Positions 36,614 through 44,883 of a stretch of 64,000 bases of DNA are shown here, one piece after another. Both the position numbers and the translations under genes were made by a program. This DNA is from Loki-b32 sp964493385 (GTDB lineage: Archaea > Asgardarchaeota > Lokiarchaeia > Sigyniarchaeales > SOKP01): positions 31,979 to 95,978 of the forward strand of contig CAZBNW010000001.1 of assembly GCA_964493385.1 (NCBI GenBank), written 5' to 3'. The notes under the pieces were generated by a model, which was not told where the DNA came from, made no database searches, and saw nothing but the letters and a program-made list of their open reading frames with translations. Every line of letters starts with the position of its first letter. Position 1 is the first letter of the stretch.

Positions 36614-36651
36614 GGAGTAAATCATTCTCCGATCTATTGAGCGGAGTAAAT
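36614..36651. repeat. Direct repeat around a short hairpin
   Basis: GGAGTAAAT occurs at 36614-36622 and again at 36643-36651. Between them CTCCG (36627-36631) pairs with CGGAG (36642-36646), so either copy of GGAG can pair with the central CTCC. It lies 3' of L38e and upstream of the longin gene, both on the minus strand. It could be a transcript-end structure or a regulator site; no T tract follows. Confidence 0.3.
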
Positions 36652-36676
36652 TAATTGCGGTTAATATAAGTAGATT

Positions 36677-36871
36677 TCATAATTCTATAATATCGCAACT
36701 AATATTTCTTAATAATCTCTCTGCTGTTGCCGGATCTGTTTTATAAGTATAAAGAATTTTCTTAGTTCTTAATTTTAATTTCACAATTTCTTTTATACGC
36801 TTAACTCGACAATGAATTGCATATTCAGAGATCTCTAAAAACTTATTTTCATCAAATATTTCTCTAGGCAC
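36677..36871 (-). CDS. rpl38e: Ribosomal protein L38e
   Basis: A 64-residue protein beginning M-P-R-E-I, then a short helix, a V-K-L-K-L-R strand, Y-T-Y-K-T and a final helix A-E-R-L-L-R. This follows eukaryotic L38e (M-P-R-K-I ... V-K-F-K-V-R ... Y-T-L) almost segment by segment. L38e is restricted to eukaryotes and part of the archaea. It starts at GTG 36871. It is divergent from the L40e gene across a 187-bp AT-rich region that must hold both promoters. Confidence 0.88.
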   Translation of the reverse strand: MPREIFDENKFLEISEYAIHCRVKRIKEIVKLKLRTKKILYTYKTDPATAERLLRNISCDIIEL

Positions 36872-37058
36872 ATTAACTCAACTAATCTTACAGAACGTAA
36901 ATGATGAGTAGATCTATTAATTATAGAATTTTAATTTTATCATATTTTACAATATTCTAAACAAAAATTTTATTTTGAATCACATGTTTTAGAAATTATT
37001 CTTATTAGTATAATATCTTAGTTTAACTTCAAATAAATAAAGTATTGCGTGAGTAAAA

Positions 37059-37223
37059 TTGAGTCCGATCGATGATCCTGTCAAACGGAGAATTGCTAGA
37101 TATCATTTATTAGAAAAAACGGTTTGTAGAAGATGTGGTGCTCTTAATCCACTCAGAGCTAAAAAATGTAGAAGATGCCATGGGAAAGACCTGCGACTAA
37201 AGAGAAGAGAACTTACTAAATAG
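37059..37223 (+). CDS. rpl40e: Ribosomal protein L40e
   Basis: A 54-residue protein starting at TTG 37059; an in-frame TGA lies two codons upstream. It reads D-D-P-V-K-R-R-I-A-R-Y-H-L then the zinc ribbon C-R-R-C-G-A-L-N-P-L-R-A-K-K-C-R-R-C and a basic tail. In eukaryotes the same protein is made as a ubiquitin fusion; here it stands alone as in other archaea. A T7 run at about 37234 probably terminates it. Confidence 0.93.
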   Translation: MSPIDDPVKRRIARYHLLEKTVCRRCGALNPLRAKKCRRCHGKDLRLKRRELTK

Positions 37224-37276
37224 ATTAATACAGTCTTTTTTTATGATGAAATCCTTACTTTCTTAATTGATTTAGG

Positions 37277-37374
37277 TCTTGCCTCCTACGTTTACAAGTT
37301 CATGAAGTAATGGAAAGGCAAGATTACTATGAATAATACGTGTACTATAGTCATGTTAATACCAAGCTTGTAAA
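37277..37374 (+). other. Candidate RNA pseudoknot upstream of ceramidase gene
   Basis: TCTTGCCT (37277-37284) pairs exactly with AGGCAAGA (37316-37323). Within that loop, TTTACAAG (37291-37298) pairs exactly with CTTGTAAA (37367-37374) outside it, which is the topology of an H-type pseudoknot. It lies after the probable L40e terminator and before the ceramidase TATA box, so it may be a small independent RNA or a duplex-level element at the edge of transferred DNA. The 37224-37449 gap shows nothing else. Confidence 0.35.
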
Positions 37375-37404
37375 TTAGAATAATCTCCTCATACAATGAA
37401 TAAC

Positions 37405-37442
37405 ATTTAAATATGGACTTAATAATAATATCTTTGAGGTGA
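37405..37442 (+). promoter_or_regulatory. Promoter and ribosome site of ceramidase gene
   Basis: TATA box TTTAAATA at 37405-37412; transcription would start near 37435. GAGGTGA at 37436-37442 is a near-perfect Shine-Dalgarno sequence 7 nt from ATG 37450, the strongest in the window. Confidence 0.6.
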
Positions 37443-37449
37443 CGAAATA

Positions 37450-38769
37450 ATGGTTAAAACTAAATTTAAAGTATCAATGGTCTTGCTCGTTGTGGGTCTA
37501 ATAATCGCTGTTTTTCCTGTGGGTGCGATGGCTGCTAGTGAATCTAAACGGAAATTAATGGTGGGAGCATATGCATTGCCAATAACGCCAATAACGGATG
37601 AGTTTGGAGTCCCCAGAAATCCGGACGGGTCACAAGTTTTCCTAGCGGGATTTGGTCGACCGGCGTCCAGACCTGCTATAGCCGTTCACGATGATGTCTA
37701 TGTAAGGTGTTTGATAATAAATTATGATGGAACATCGATCGTCTTCGTGGCACTTGACCTTATCGGCTATGGTATTGATCAAGTTGATGCAGTGAGAGAG
37801 GAAGTACAGGACGAGTATGGGTTAGAGGCTGATAATGTCATCATAGCCTGTACGCACACTCACTCGGGACCCGACACCTTAGGACTCTGGACAGGCACCA
37901 TTCCAGGAGTTAACTGGCCGTATATGGAATATGTAGGGGCCCAGATCGTAGAGTGTATAGGTCAGGCATATCAAAATATGGAAAAGGCTAGAATACGATT
38001 TGCCTCTACGAGCGTTCCAGGACTGATGAAAAACTCCCGTGACCCGGGAAGAGTTTATCCGGATTTGGAAGTAATGAAGGTCGAGGACAGGAGAGGCGAT
38101 ACCATTGCCACGATGATCAACTACGCGGGTCACCCGGAGGTCCTTGTAACAGAGAATCTAGAAATAACCTCTGACTACGTGGGTTACCTCCGCGATAAAG
38201 TCGAAGAGAAGCTGGGAGGAGTTGCAATCTTCTTCAACGGGGCTCTAGGAGGGATGATAACTCCAGATGTGGAGGAACGTACGTTCGTGAAGGCAAAAGA
38301 GATTGGATACATACTCGCAGATGCAACCGTTGGGGCTCTGGCTGGTGCGAAAAAAGCTCTCCCGAAAATGGCTTTCAATTTGGAAAAACAGAACTTTACA
38401 GTTCCCTTGGAAAACGAACTATTTTACTTCGGCATATTGGGAGGTGTACTTTCTAGACCCGCACCCTGGTACGAGTTCGAAATATATCCCGATCTGGGTA
38501 ATATAAAGACGGAGGTCAATGTAATCACTATTGGGAAGGCCCAGATGATCACTATGCCCGGAGAAGTCCTACCAAGCATAGGATACCGCCTGAGGGAAGC
38601 TATGACGGGAAAGTACAAGTTCCAGATAGGACTGGGTAATGACGAGTTGGGTTATATAATCCCCGCGGATGAATGGGATGACACACAATACGAGGAATCA
38701 ATGTCCATAGGCGTGCAAACCGGTATTGCTATGGAAACAATTCTCATGGAAATGTTGGAGGGAACCTGA
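37450..38769 (+). CDS. Secreted neutral/alkaline ceramidase-like hydrolase
   Basis: A 439-residue protein with a signal peptide (basic start, hydrophobic core, cleavage near A-M-A-A at about 28). It carries the ceramidase N-terminal-domain hallmarks: F-G-R-P-A-S-R, the zinc-site His in A-V-H-D-D, and A-C-T-H-T-H-S-G-P (134-141). A further H-P-E-V-L and a F-F-N-G-A-L-G-G segment match the family. Full ceramidases are about 650-700 residues, so the C-terminal Ig-like domain is absent. The family hydrolyses amide bonds of N-acyl sphingoids; archaea are not known to make these, so a related amide is likelier. The DNA is visibly much richer in G+C than both neighbours, with CTG, GAC, CCG and GGC codons common, pointing to recent transfer. 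Confidence 0.82.
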   Translation: MVKTKFKVSMVLLVVGLIIAVFPVGAMAASESKRKLMVGAYALPITPITDEFGVPRNPDGSQVFLAGFGRPASRPAIAVHDDVYVRCLIINYDGTSIVFVALDLIGYGIDQVDAVREEVQDEYGLEADNVIIACTHTHSGPDTLGLWTGTIPGVNWPYMEYVGAQIVECIGQAYQNMEKARIRFASTSVPGLMKNSRDPGRVYPDLEVMKVEDRRGDTIATMINYAGHPEVLVTENLEITSDYVGYLRDKVEEKLGGVAIFFNGALGGMITPDVEERTFVKAKEIGYILADATVGALAGAKKALPKMAFNLEKQNFTVPLENELFYFGILGGVLSRPAPWYEFEIYPDLGNIKTEVNVITIGKAQMITMPGEVLPSIGYRLREAMTGKYKFQIGLGNDELGYIIPADEWDDTQYEESMSIGVQTGIAMETILMEMLEGT

Positions 38770-38936
38770 GTCGTTCAAGCAAAGTGGATTTCCAAGGAAA
38801 AATCTTAATTAATATTTTTTTTATCTTTTTTAGTTATATATGAAACATTTCTTAATTGAATAATCGCTTTATTTAAGCGTATCATAGAAAAAGTTTCAAA
38901 ATTCGTAAACTTTTTTAATTTTATGACTTAGAGATC

Positions 38937-38946
38937 TATATAAATA
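38937..38946 (+). promoter_or_regulatory. TATA box of thermosome gene
   Basis: TATATAAATA, with transcription expected near 38965-38970 and a leader of about 40 nt. GGTGA at 38993-38997 lies 9 nt before ATG 39007. Confidence 0.55.
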
Positions 38947-39006
38947 AAAGAAATATCAAAAAAATTTTTTAATAATTAAATTAACGATAAATGGTGAAAA
39001 ATTAAA

Positions 39007-40692
39007 ATGGCACAATTAGGCGGAACACCCATATTAATAATGAAAGAAGGAACTGAAAGACAACGTGGTAGAGATGCAATGCAGAATAACATCGCTGCGG
39101 CAATTGTTATCGCAGAAGCAGTGAGGACTTCACTTGGACCTAGAGGTATGGATAAAATGCTCGTAGACCAGTTTGGTGATGTAGTCATTACGAACGACGG
39201 AGCTACCATACTAAAGGAAATTGATGTACAACATCCTGCTGCCAAAATGATGGTTGAAGTTGCTAAAACTCAAGACTCAGAAGTTGGTGATGGAACAACA
39301 ACGTCAGTTGTTCTCGCTGGAGAACTTCTGAAACGCGCCAAAAAACTTTTAGAACAAAAGATTCATCCAACTGTTATTACTGAAGGCTTCCGAAAAGCAG
39401 CAGAAAAAGGTATTGAAATTCTAGAGAATATATCAGTAAAAAGTGGAATTGATGATGAAGAAGGATTAAGGAACTCTGCTATGACTTGCATGTCCAGTAA
39501 GATTGTTTCTGAATCAAAAGAGAAGTTAGCTCAGATTTGTATGGATGCGATTAAAGCTATTGCCGAACAATCTGATGATGAAAACTGGATTGCTGACATT
39601 GAAAAAGTCCAGATTCAGAAGAAAGAGGGAGATTCAATCGATGATACAGGACTAATTAAGGGTATTATCTTAGATAAAGAAGTTGTAAGCCCTGGTATGC
39701 CAAAGAGTGTTAATGACGCAAAAATCTTACTTTTACAAAGCGCTATAGAGATTGAAAAAACTGAGTTTGATACTAAACTTCAAATCACTAGCCCAGAACA
39801 AATCCAGCAATTTTTAGATGAAGAAGAGCATATGCTAAGAAGTATGGTTGAAAAGATCGAAAAATCTGGAGCTAATGTTGTTATTTGTCAGAAAGGGATT
39901 GATGATATGGCTCAGCATTTTCTTTCTAAGGCAGGAGTTATGGCAATAAGAAGAGTTAAGAAATCTGACATTGAAAAACTCTCAAAAGCCACTGGTGGTA
40001 CAATTTTTACTAACCTTGATGATATTACCTCCGATAAACTTGGATGGGCGGGATTAGTAGAAGAACGCAAAATTATGAATGATTCATGGATTTTCATTGA
40101 AAAATGTAAAGATCCTAAATCAGTTGTAATCCTTATAAGGGGAGGCACTGAAATGATTGTTGATGAAGTCGAAAGAGCTATTCACGATGCACTTTGTGTA
40201 GTTAGAGATGTTGTAGAAGATCAGAAAATTGTCGGCGGTGGTGGCGCTCCTGAGATTGAAACTGCAATTCAATTAAGAAAATACGCATCCACATTAGGCG
40301 GACGCGAGCAACTTGCTGTTGAAATATTCGCTGATTCACTCGATATAATCCCAAAAACCCTAGCTGAAAATGCAGGTTTAGATCAAATTGACTCTCTAAT
40401 GAAATTAAGATCATCTCATCAGCAAGGAAATAAATTTGCTGGCCAAGATTTAGATTCTGATAAAATAATCGATGATATGATGAAAGTAGGCGTTGTTGAA
40501 CCGACTATCGTGGTAGTTCAAGCAATTAAAAGCTCTACCGAAGCTACTTCGATGATTTTACGCATCGACGATGTTATCGCCTCTGCAAAAACTGCTGGCC
40601 CGCCAATGCCTCCTGGTGGTCCTCCAGGGATGGGAGGTATGGGAGGTCCTCCAGGAATGGGAGGAATGGGAATGCCTCCGGGGATGTATTAA
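39007..40692 (+). CDS. Thermosome (group II chaperonin) subunit
   Basis: A 561-residue subunit of the double-ring ATP-dependent protein-folding chamber. The ATP-binding motifs N-D-G-A-T-I (63-68) and G-D-G-T-T-T (94-99) are intact, with the C-terminal G-G-G-A-P-E-I-E motif. The tail is rich in Gly, Met and Pro (repeats of P-P-G-M-G-G), as in archaeal and eukaryotic chaperonins where tails fill the cavity. The T-rich stretch after the stop at 40706-40740 is the likely terminator. The short run of higher G+C in the tail is due to its Gly/Pro codons. Confidence 0.95.
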   Translation: MAQLGGTPILIMKEGTERQRGRDAMQNNIAAAIVIAEAVRTSLGPRGMDKMLVDQFGDVVITNDGATILKEIDVQHPAAKMMVEVAKTQDSEVGDGTTTSVVLAGELLKRAKKLLEQKIHPTVITEGFRKAAEKGIEILENISVKSGIDDEEGLRNSAMTCMSSKIVSESKEKLAQICMDAIKAIAEQSDDENWIADIEKVQIQKKEGDSIDDTGLIKGIILDKEVVSPGMPKSVNDAKILLLQSAIEIEKTEFDTKLQITSPEQIQQFLDEEEHMLRSMVEKIEKSGANVVICQKGIDDMAQHFLSKAGVMAIRRVKKSDIEKLSKATGGTIFTNLDDITSDKLGWAGLVEERKIMNDSWIFIEKCKDPKSVVILIRGGTEMIVDEVERAIHDALCVVRDVVEDQKIVGGGGAPEIETAIQLRKYASTLGGREQLAVEIFADSLDIIPKTLAENAGLDQIDSLMKLRSSHQQGNKFAGQDLDSDKIIDDMMKVGVVEPTIVVVQAIKSSTEATSMILRIDDVIASAKTAGPPMPPGGPPGMGGMGGPPGMGGMGMPPGMY

Positions 40693-40728
40693 GAATTTTA
40701 ATCATTTTTTTCAATTTATTTTTTCTTT

Positions 40729-40947
40729 CTATTTTTCTTTTAATTTTTTAGCAATATTTTGAGCTAGTTCACATCCGACTATATCAATTCCGTTGATTGC
40801 CCATTTAAGTTGTTCTTTTATTTCTTTAGAGGTGACGGATTTCTTTAATACGGTTAAATCAACTCTCACTTCTACTAATAAAGCGATAATTTCGTCTATG
40901 TTCATATATTTTGGACTTTCTTTTTCTTTTATTTGATTTTCAGTTAT
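40729..40947 (-). CDS. Small helical protein with apparent AUA start
   Basis: A short protein too small for most gene callers. From ATG 40905 it has 58 residues (M-N-I-D-E-I-I-A-L-L-V-E-V-R-V-D), predicted as two helices with one Cys. The frame is open further up. A clear GGAG at 40958-40961 has no AUG at the right distance, but AUA at 40947 is 10 nt away and would give M-T-E-N-Q-I-K-E-K-E before the ATG version. The ATG at 40905 has no ribosome site. No family is recognised. It is convergent with the thermosome gene. Confidence 0.5.
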   Translation of the reverse strand: MTENQIKEKESPKYMNIDEIIALLVEVRVDLTVLKKSVTSKEIKEQLKWAINGIDIVGCELAQNIAKKLKEK

Positions 40948-41107
40948 TTTAAATCAGCTCCTTTTTTTTATTGTTTTACTATTTTTATATGCGTATCTAT
41001 TTAAACAAAAATTTCTTCAACTGAGTGGTTCATAAGGAGTTTTCTTTAACAATTGAAGTTTAAATACTTGTTTTGAAACACAAATTAAAACAGATAAAAA
41101 TTCAAAA

Positions 41108-42859
41108 ATGGCTAAAAAAAGAAAAGAAGATTCTCCTTTTGGTTATATTTATCGAGCTACTAATATTCATAATGGGAAAAATTACATAGGAAAGACTGAA
41201 AAAACCATAGAAAAAAGATGGGGTAAACATCTAAGCGATGCTAGGTTATTAGAGCGAGAGCGAGAAGCTAATCCTAATAAAAAAGTATTGGGTACTCATT
41301 TTGATAATGCTCTAGTTAAGTATGGTCCTGATGCATTTATTGTTAAGCAGGAAGATATTGCTTATAGTAAAGAAGAATTGAATGAGTTAGAAAGATATTA
41401 TGTTAAAGAATATGATTCGATGAATCCAGATAAAGGCTATAATATGACCGAGGGTGGTGATGGAGGTAGACAAAGTCCAGAAGTAATAGAAAAGATGGCT
41501 GAAATAAGTAGAGCAAGAGCTAAAGATCCAGAATGGAGAGAAAAAATGACTAAAATTAATCGAGAGATTACGCAAAGACCAGAATATCGGGAGAAGATGA
41601 GTAAAATCAGTAAAGAAAGACAACAAGATCCAGAATATCGGGAAAAAATGAGTAATACTATTACAGAAAAATACCAAAAGGATGCTGAGTATTACAATAA
41701 GCAAGCTAATGAAAGGAGGGAAAGAGCAAAGGATCCAATATGGAGAGAAAAGATGGCTGAAATAAATAGAGCAAGAGCTAAAGATCCAGAATGGAGAGAA
41801 AAAATGACTAAAATTAATCGAGAGATTACCCAAAGACCAGGATATAGCGAGAAAATGAGTAATTCTATTACAGAAAAATGGAAGGATCCGGAATATCAGC
41901 AAAAACAAATAGAGTCCCATAGACCATACAAAAAAGAGATAACTGATAAGCGACAATTCCTCGAAGATATTCAAAATATGCAGAAAAAGGATATTGATGA
42001 GAAATATAATATGGATGGGAAGACGGTAAATAGAAGAATAGAAGAAATGTTGGGTGATCGTGGTGTTAAGAACTACACAGAAGCAAAAAAATATCTAGAA
42101 GATAAAAAAATTGACAATGTTTTGAAAGATATCGAGGACCAAAATGTTGAGAAGCAAGAAGATAGGCAGATATCAGAGAGCAAGCCTGAAGATTCAGAAA
42201 AAGAGCCAAGAGAGGATCATGAAAAAGAATTAAAAGATAAGGAATCAGCAGAAGAGAAAGCTGAAGAGCCATCGAAAGAGATAACAGATAAGCCTACTGA
42301 AGAAGAAAGAGAGGAAAAAAAGGATGAATTATCAGAGGAACAGATCGAGGAGTCTCACGATCAAGCTGCTATCGATAATCAATCTAGTGAATCTTCTGAA
42401 GAGATGAGTAAAGAGCACAAATTTGAAACGAGTGGCCCTCCAAGAGAGGGTTCAGTACAGGATTTAATAGCAGAGAAGATTAGAGAGAATGAGGAAGAAA
42501 AAGCTAAGAGAAATGCTGAAAGAGGGAGGGGATTTATTGATTATTATGATATTCCGATATACATTAACGATTTAATTAAAAGTGATTGGGATCATCTTGG
42601 ACACACCGATACCAATAGTGAAAAAGATTATGACGGTCTTGATAAATCTTCAGACAACATCTCATTTATATCCAGAGATCATGAAGGAATTGATGAGACT
42701 TCTAGCGAGGGAGATAAGGATTTTCAAGGTTTAGATAAGGAATCTAAGGAGGAAAGAGAAGATTTTGCTGGAATTGACGATTATTCAAGTGAAGGGGGTA
42801 AGGATTATGACCATATCGATGAGGAATATAGTGGTGATGAACATGGAGGAGAAGCATAG
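41108..42859 (+). CDS. GIY-YIG nuclease with NUMOD3 repeats and 14-residue C-terminal repeat
   Basis: A 583-residue protein in four parts. (1) GIY-YIG nuclease domain, residues 10-120: G-Y-I-Y, Y-I-G, then R-W-G-K-H, E-L-E-R-Y-Y and G-Y-N-M-T-E-G-G. (2) Residues 125-280: NUMOD3-like DNA-binding repeats of the form D-P-E-W-R-E-K-M; two blocks 258 bp apart are nearly identical over about 90 bp. (3) A very acidic, Glu/Lys-rich, probably disordered stretch (about 330-480). (4) Five copies of D-aromatic-x-G/H-hydrophobic-D at residues 507, 524, 538, 552 and 566, a 14-residue period. The next gene is a HerA-like ATPase starting at its stop. Such nucleases are usually homing enzymes; the partner suggests a defence or DNA-processing pair. 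Confidence 0.82.
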   Translation: MAKKRKEDSPFGYIYRATNIHNGKNYIGKTEKTIEKRWGKHLSDARLLEREREANPNKKVLGTHFDNALVKYGPDAFIVKQEDIAYSKEELNELERYYVKEYDSMNPDKGYNMTEGGDGGRQSPEVIEKMAEISRARAKDPEWREKMTKINREITQRPEYREKMSKISKERQQDPEYREKMSNTITEKYQKDAEYYNKQANERRERAKDPIWREKMAEINRARAKDPEWREKMTKINREITQRPGYSEKMSNSITEKWKDPEYQQKQIESHRPYKKEITDKRQFLEDIQNMQKKDIDEKYNMDGKTVNRRIEEMLGDRGVKNYTEAKKYLEDKKIDNVLKDIEDQNVEKQEDRQISESKPEDSEKEPREDHEKELKDKESAEEKAEEPSKEITDKPTEEEREEKKDELSEEQIEESHDQAAIDNQSSESSEEMSKEHKFETSGPPREGSVQDLIAEKIRENEEEKAKRNAERGRGFIDYYDIPIYINDLIKSDWDHLGHTDTNSEKDYDGLDKSSDNISFISRDHEGIDETSSEGDKDFQGLDKESKEEREDFAGIDDYSSEGGKDYDHIDEEYSGDEHGGEA

Positions 42860-44813
42860 CATTAGCGCCGAAGATGAGATATTATTTTGGCAAACTTGTA
42901 TTAAAATAACGCAAGCTCCAGAACCATTTAAACCTCAAGAAATTCAGGAGACTGCTGTCCCTTTTTATCAGAAGCATGAAGATATTAGATCCTTTCTATA
43001 TGATCCGTTTGGGCACAATCCTCCAGGAGTTTACGGTCTTAGATTAACCGCAAATGATAATATTGAAGTCGCTTTTTTTTCTAAAGCAATCTCAAAAATG
43101 GGACCAATTAAATCAGGTCATGCGTGGCTTTCTAATTTGAGGTATAAATTCATAGGATTAGATGGTATTGTTGAAGCGAAACCAATAATAAAAGATGGCC
43201 AAAAAATATTGAAAGAGAGTAAATTATTCGAAATTAGCCTTCCAATGGGGTATATTAAGAACAAAATCAATATAATTGAAAGATTCATTAGTGCTTTTTA
43301 TCATAAAGCAAACCACACTACGGAGCTAATTATTTTATGGCAGAGAGAACCTCGTTCGGAGAAATCTCAGGAGCAATCTAATTTATTTAATATACGAGTT
43401 TTTATAAAATGCGATTTGAACGATTCCAATTTAGACGAGAGATTAAAACTCGAAGGCATAATACAATTCTTATCGATGGATATTGAAAATCAAATGGGGG
43501 ATCGTGCGAGAGTTGTTAATCCTTCTGATGTTTCAAATCTAAAAATACTGGAAGGGAGCGTTTTTAATGACAGATGTGAATCATTAAGAAATTTTGTTCA
43601 AGAAGATGTTAATTTTGATTTTCCAGAGAATCTTCCATTACCAAGGCTTCCAATTTTAAAAAATGAAAATGTGAGATATATCGATATCCACGAGGATTTT
43701 AAGAAAACAGCGATAACAGTAGGAAATCATATCAAGGATGGTGTGATAACTAACCATGAAACATTTGTACCAATTAACAAACTTCCTCAAGATTTAGCTA
43801 TTTTCGGGAAATCTGGCAGTGGAAAAACATATTTTCTCGCTCGATTCATACAAGAGCTTACTGAAAAATCAGAAGAAGTTGGGATTTTAGTATTAAATAT
43901 CGCAAAAGAATCTCAAGAGATTTTCTATCATAATTTTAAAAAAGTAAAGTATTCTGATGAGGATTTTTATATACCTTATTTTATTAAAACTGAAAAAGAA
44001 ACTCTAAAAAAACGTTTGCAGGAGATTGCTACTTATATTTGCGCGTCATTAGGACTAAAAAATGTTTTTGAAAAAATTATCTACCGTACTGAAATAGGTT
44101 TCTTAGAATTAAAAGGAAAACTACCCGAATTCTTTATAAGTTTACTAAGAGGTGTAGAGACTTATATCAGAAATAATCCATATGGTCCAGAAGAACAGGC
44201 TAATTTATTACAAGTTTTTAGAAATAGAATGAACGTTTTTGATGAAGATAAAGTCCAAAATGTTTTAAAAATAACTGAAAGTCTGCCAAAATGGGTTGAT
44301 GAGTGGCTAAATGGTAAAAATATCTTTCTTGATTTATCCATGAGCAGCAAATTTGTAAAAATGCTGATTGTAAATGCGATATTTCAGCTTGTAAGAACTG
44401 TTACAAAAGATAGTGAAGCTGAGGAGTTAAAATACCTCATCGTTATTGATGAAGCTCATGCTATTTTAGAAAAACCTATTACTACGAACAGCGATGACGC
44501 TGACTTTATCATGAAAGAACAAATGGCAAAAATATTTTCTGAATTATTAAAAGAATATCGAAGCCGAGGGGTTGGATTTGTCATTGCAGATCAATCTCCT
44601 GACAATTTATTTAAGGATGTTGCCTCTCAGCCAAGCATAAAAGTAATTTTTAGGCAGGACTTTCCTAATAATTCGCTCTTTTCAGAAGATCCTTTTGAAC
44701 GACAAATCTTAACACAATTACCGAACAGACTCGCCTTAGTAATCAATGGTGCTACAGGAGAGAAATATCTAATTAAGACATTGGATTATAATGAAATTAA
44801 CTTCTTCAATTAA
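42837..44813 (+). CDS. HerA/FtsK-superfamily ATPase
   Basis: About 658 residues. The N-terminal 300 residues contain no motif I know. Walker A F-G-K-S-G-S-G-K-T is at about 323-331 and Walker B L-I-V-I-D-E-A-H at about 540, followed by the helix L-L-K-E-Y-R-S-R-G-V-G-F and sensor I-A-D-Q-S-P. The HerA branch forms hexamers that pump DNA and commonly pairs with a nuclease (NurA, Sir2, DUF4297). Here the partner would be the GIY-YIG protein. The start is uncertain: ATG 42837 or 42843 overlap the previous stop, but GGAGGAG at 42845-42851 instead points to AUU 42861, 9 nt away and one base after the upstream stop. Confidence 0.82.
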   Translation: MNMEEKHSISAEDEILFWQTCIKITQAPEPFKPQEIQETAVPFYQKHEDIRSFLYDPFGHNPPGVYGLRLTANDNIEVAFFSKAISKMGPIKSGHAWLSNLRYKFIGLDGIVEAKPIIKDGQKILKESKLFEISLPMGYIKNKINIIERFISAFYHKANHTTELIILWQREPRSEKSQEQSNLFNIRVFIKCDLNDSNLDERLKLEGIIQFLSMDIENQMGDRARVVNPSDVSNLKILEGSVFNDRCESLRNFVQEDVNFDFPENLPLPRLPILKNENVRYIDIHEDFKKTAITVGNHIKDGVITNHETFVPINKLPQDLAIFGKSGSGKTYFLARFIQELTEKSEEVGILVLNIAKESQEIFYHNFKKVKYSDEDFYIPYFIKTEKETLKKRLQEIATYICASLGLKNVFEKIIYRTEIGFLELKGKLPEFFISLLRGVETYIRNNPYGPEEQANLLQVFRNRMNVFDEDKVQNVLKITESLPKWVDEWLNGKNIFLDLSMSSKFVKMLIVNAIFQLVRTVTKDSEAEELKYLIVIDEAHAILEKPITTNSDDADFIMKEQMAKIFSELLKEYRSRGVGFVIADQSPDNLFKDVASQPSIKVIFRQDFPNNSLFSEDPFERQILTQLPNRLALVINGATGEKYLIKTLDYNEINFFN

Positions 44814-44883
44814 TATTAGACCAACATAGAATTGAAGAATTCGTTATAAAAAAGGCAATTAATTACATTCTGAGACATTTAAT

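Noticed and set aside
36895..36910. Box C (ATGATGA) of a C/D RNA between L38e and L40e
   Set aside because: No box D or second C'/D' pair at the right spacing.
37879..38618. Minus-strand frames inside the ceramidase gene
   Set aside because: Shadows favoured by the higher G+C of this gene; no start signals or domains.
41387..41974. Minus-strand frame of 195 codons
   Set aside because: Antisense shadow of the repetitive NUMOD3 region of the GIY-YIG gene; its apparent hydrophobic repeats come from the complement of Glu/Lys codons.
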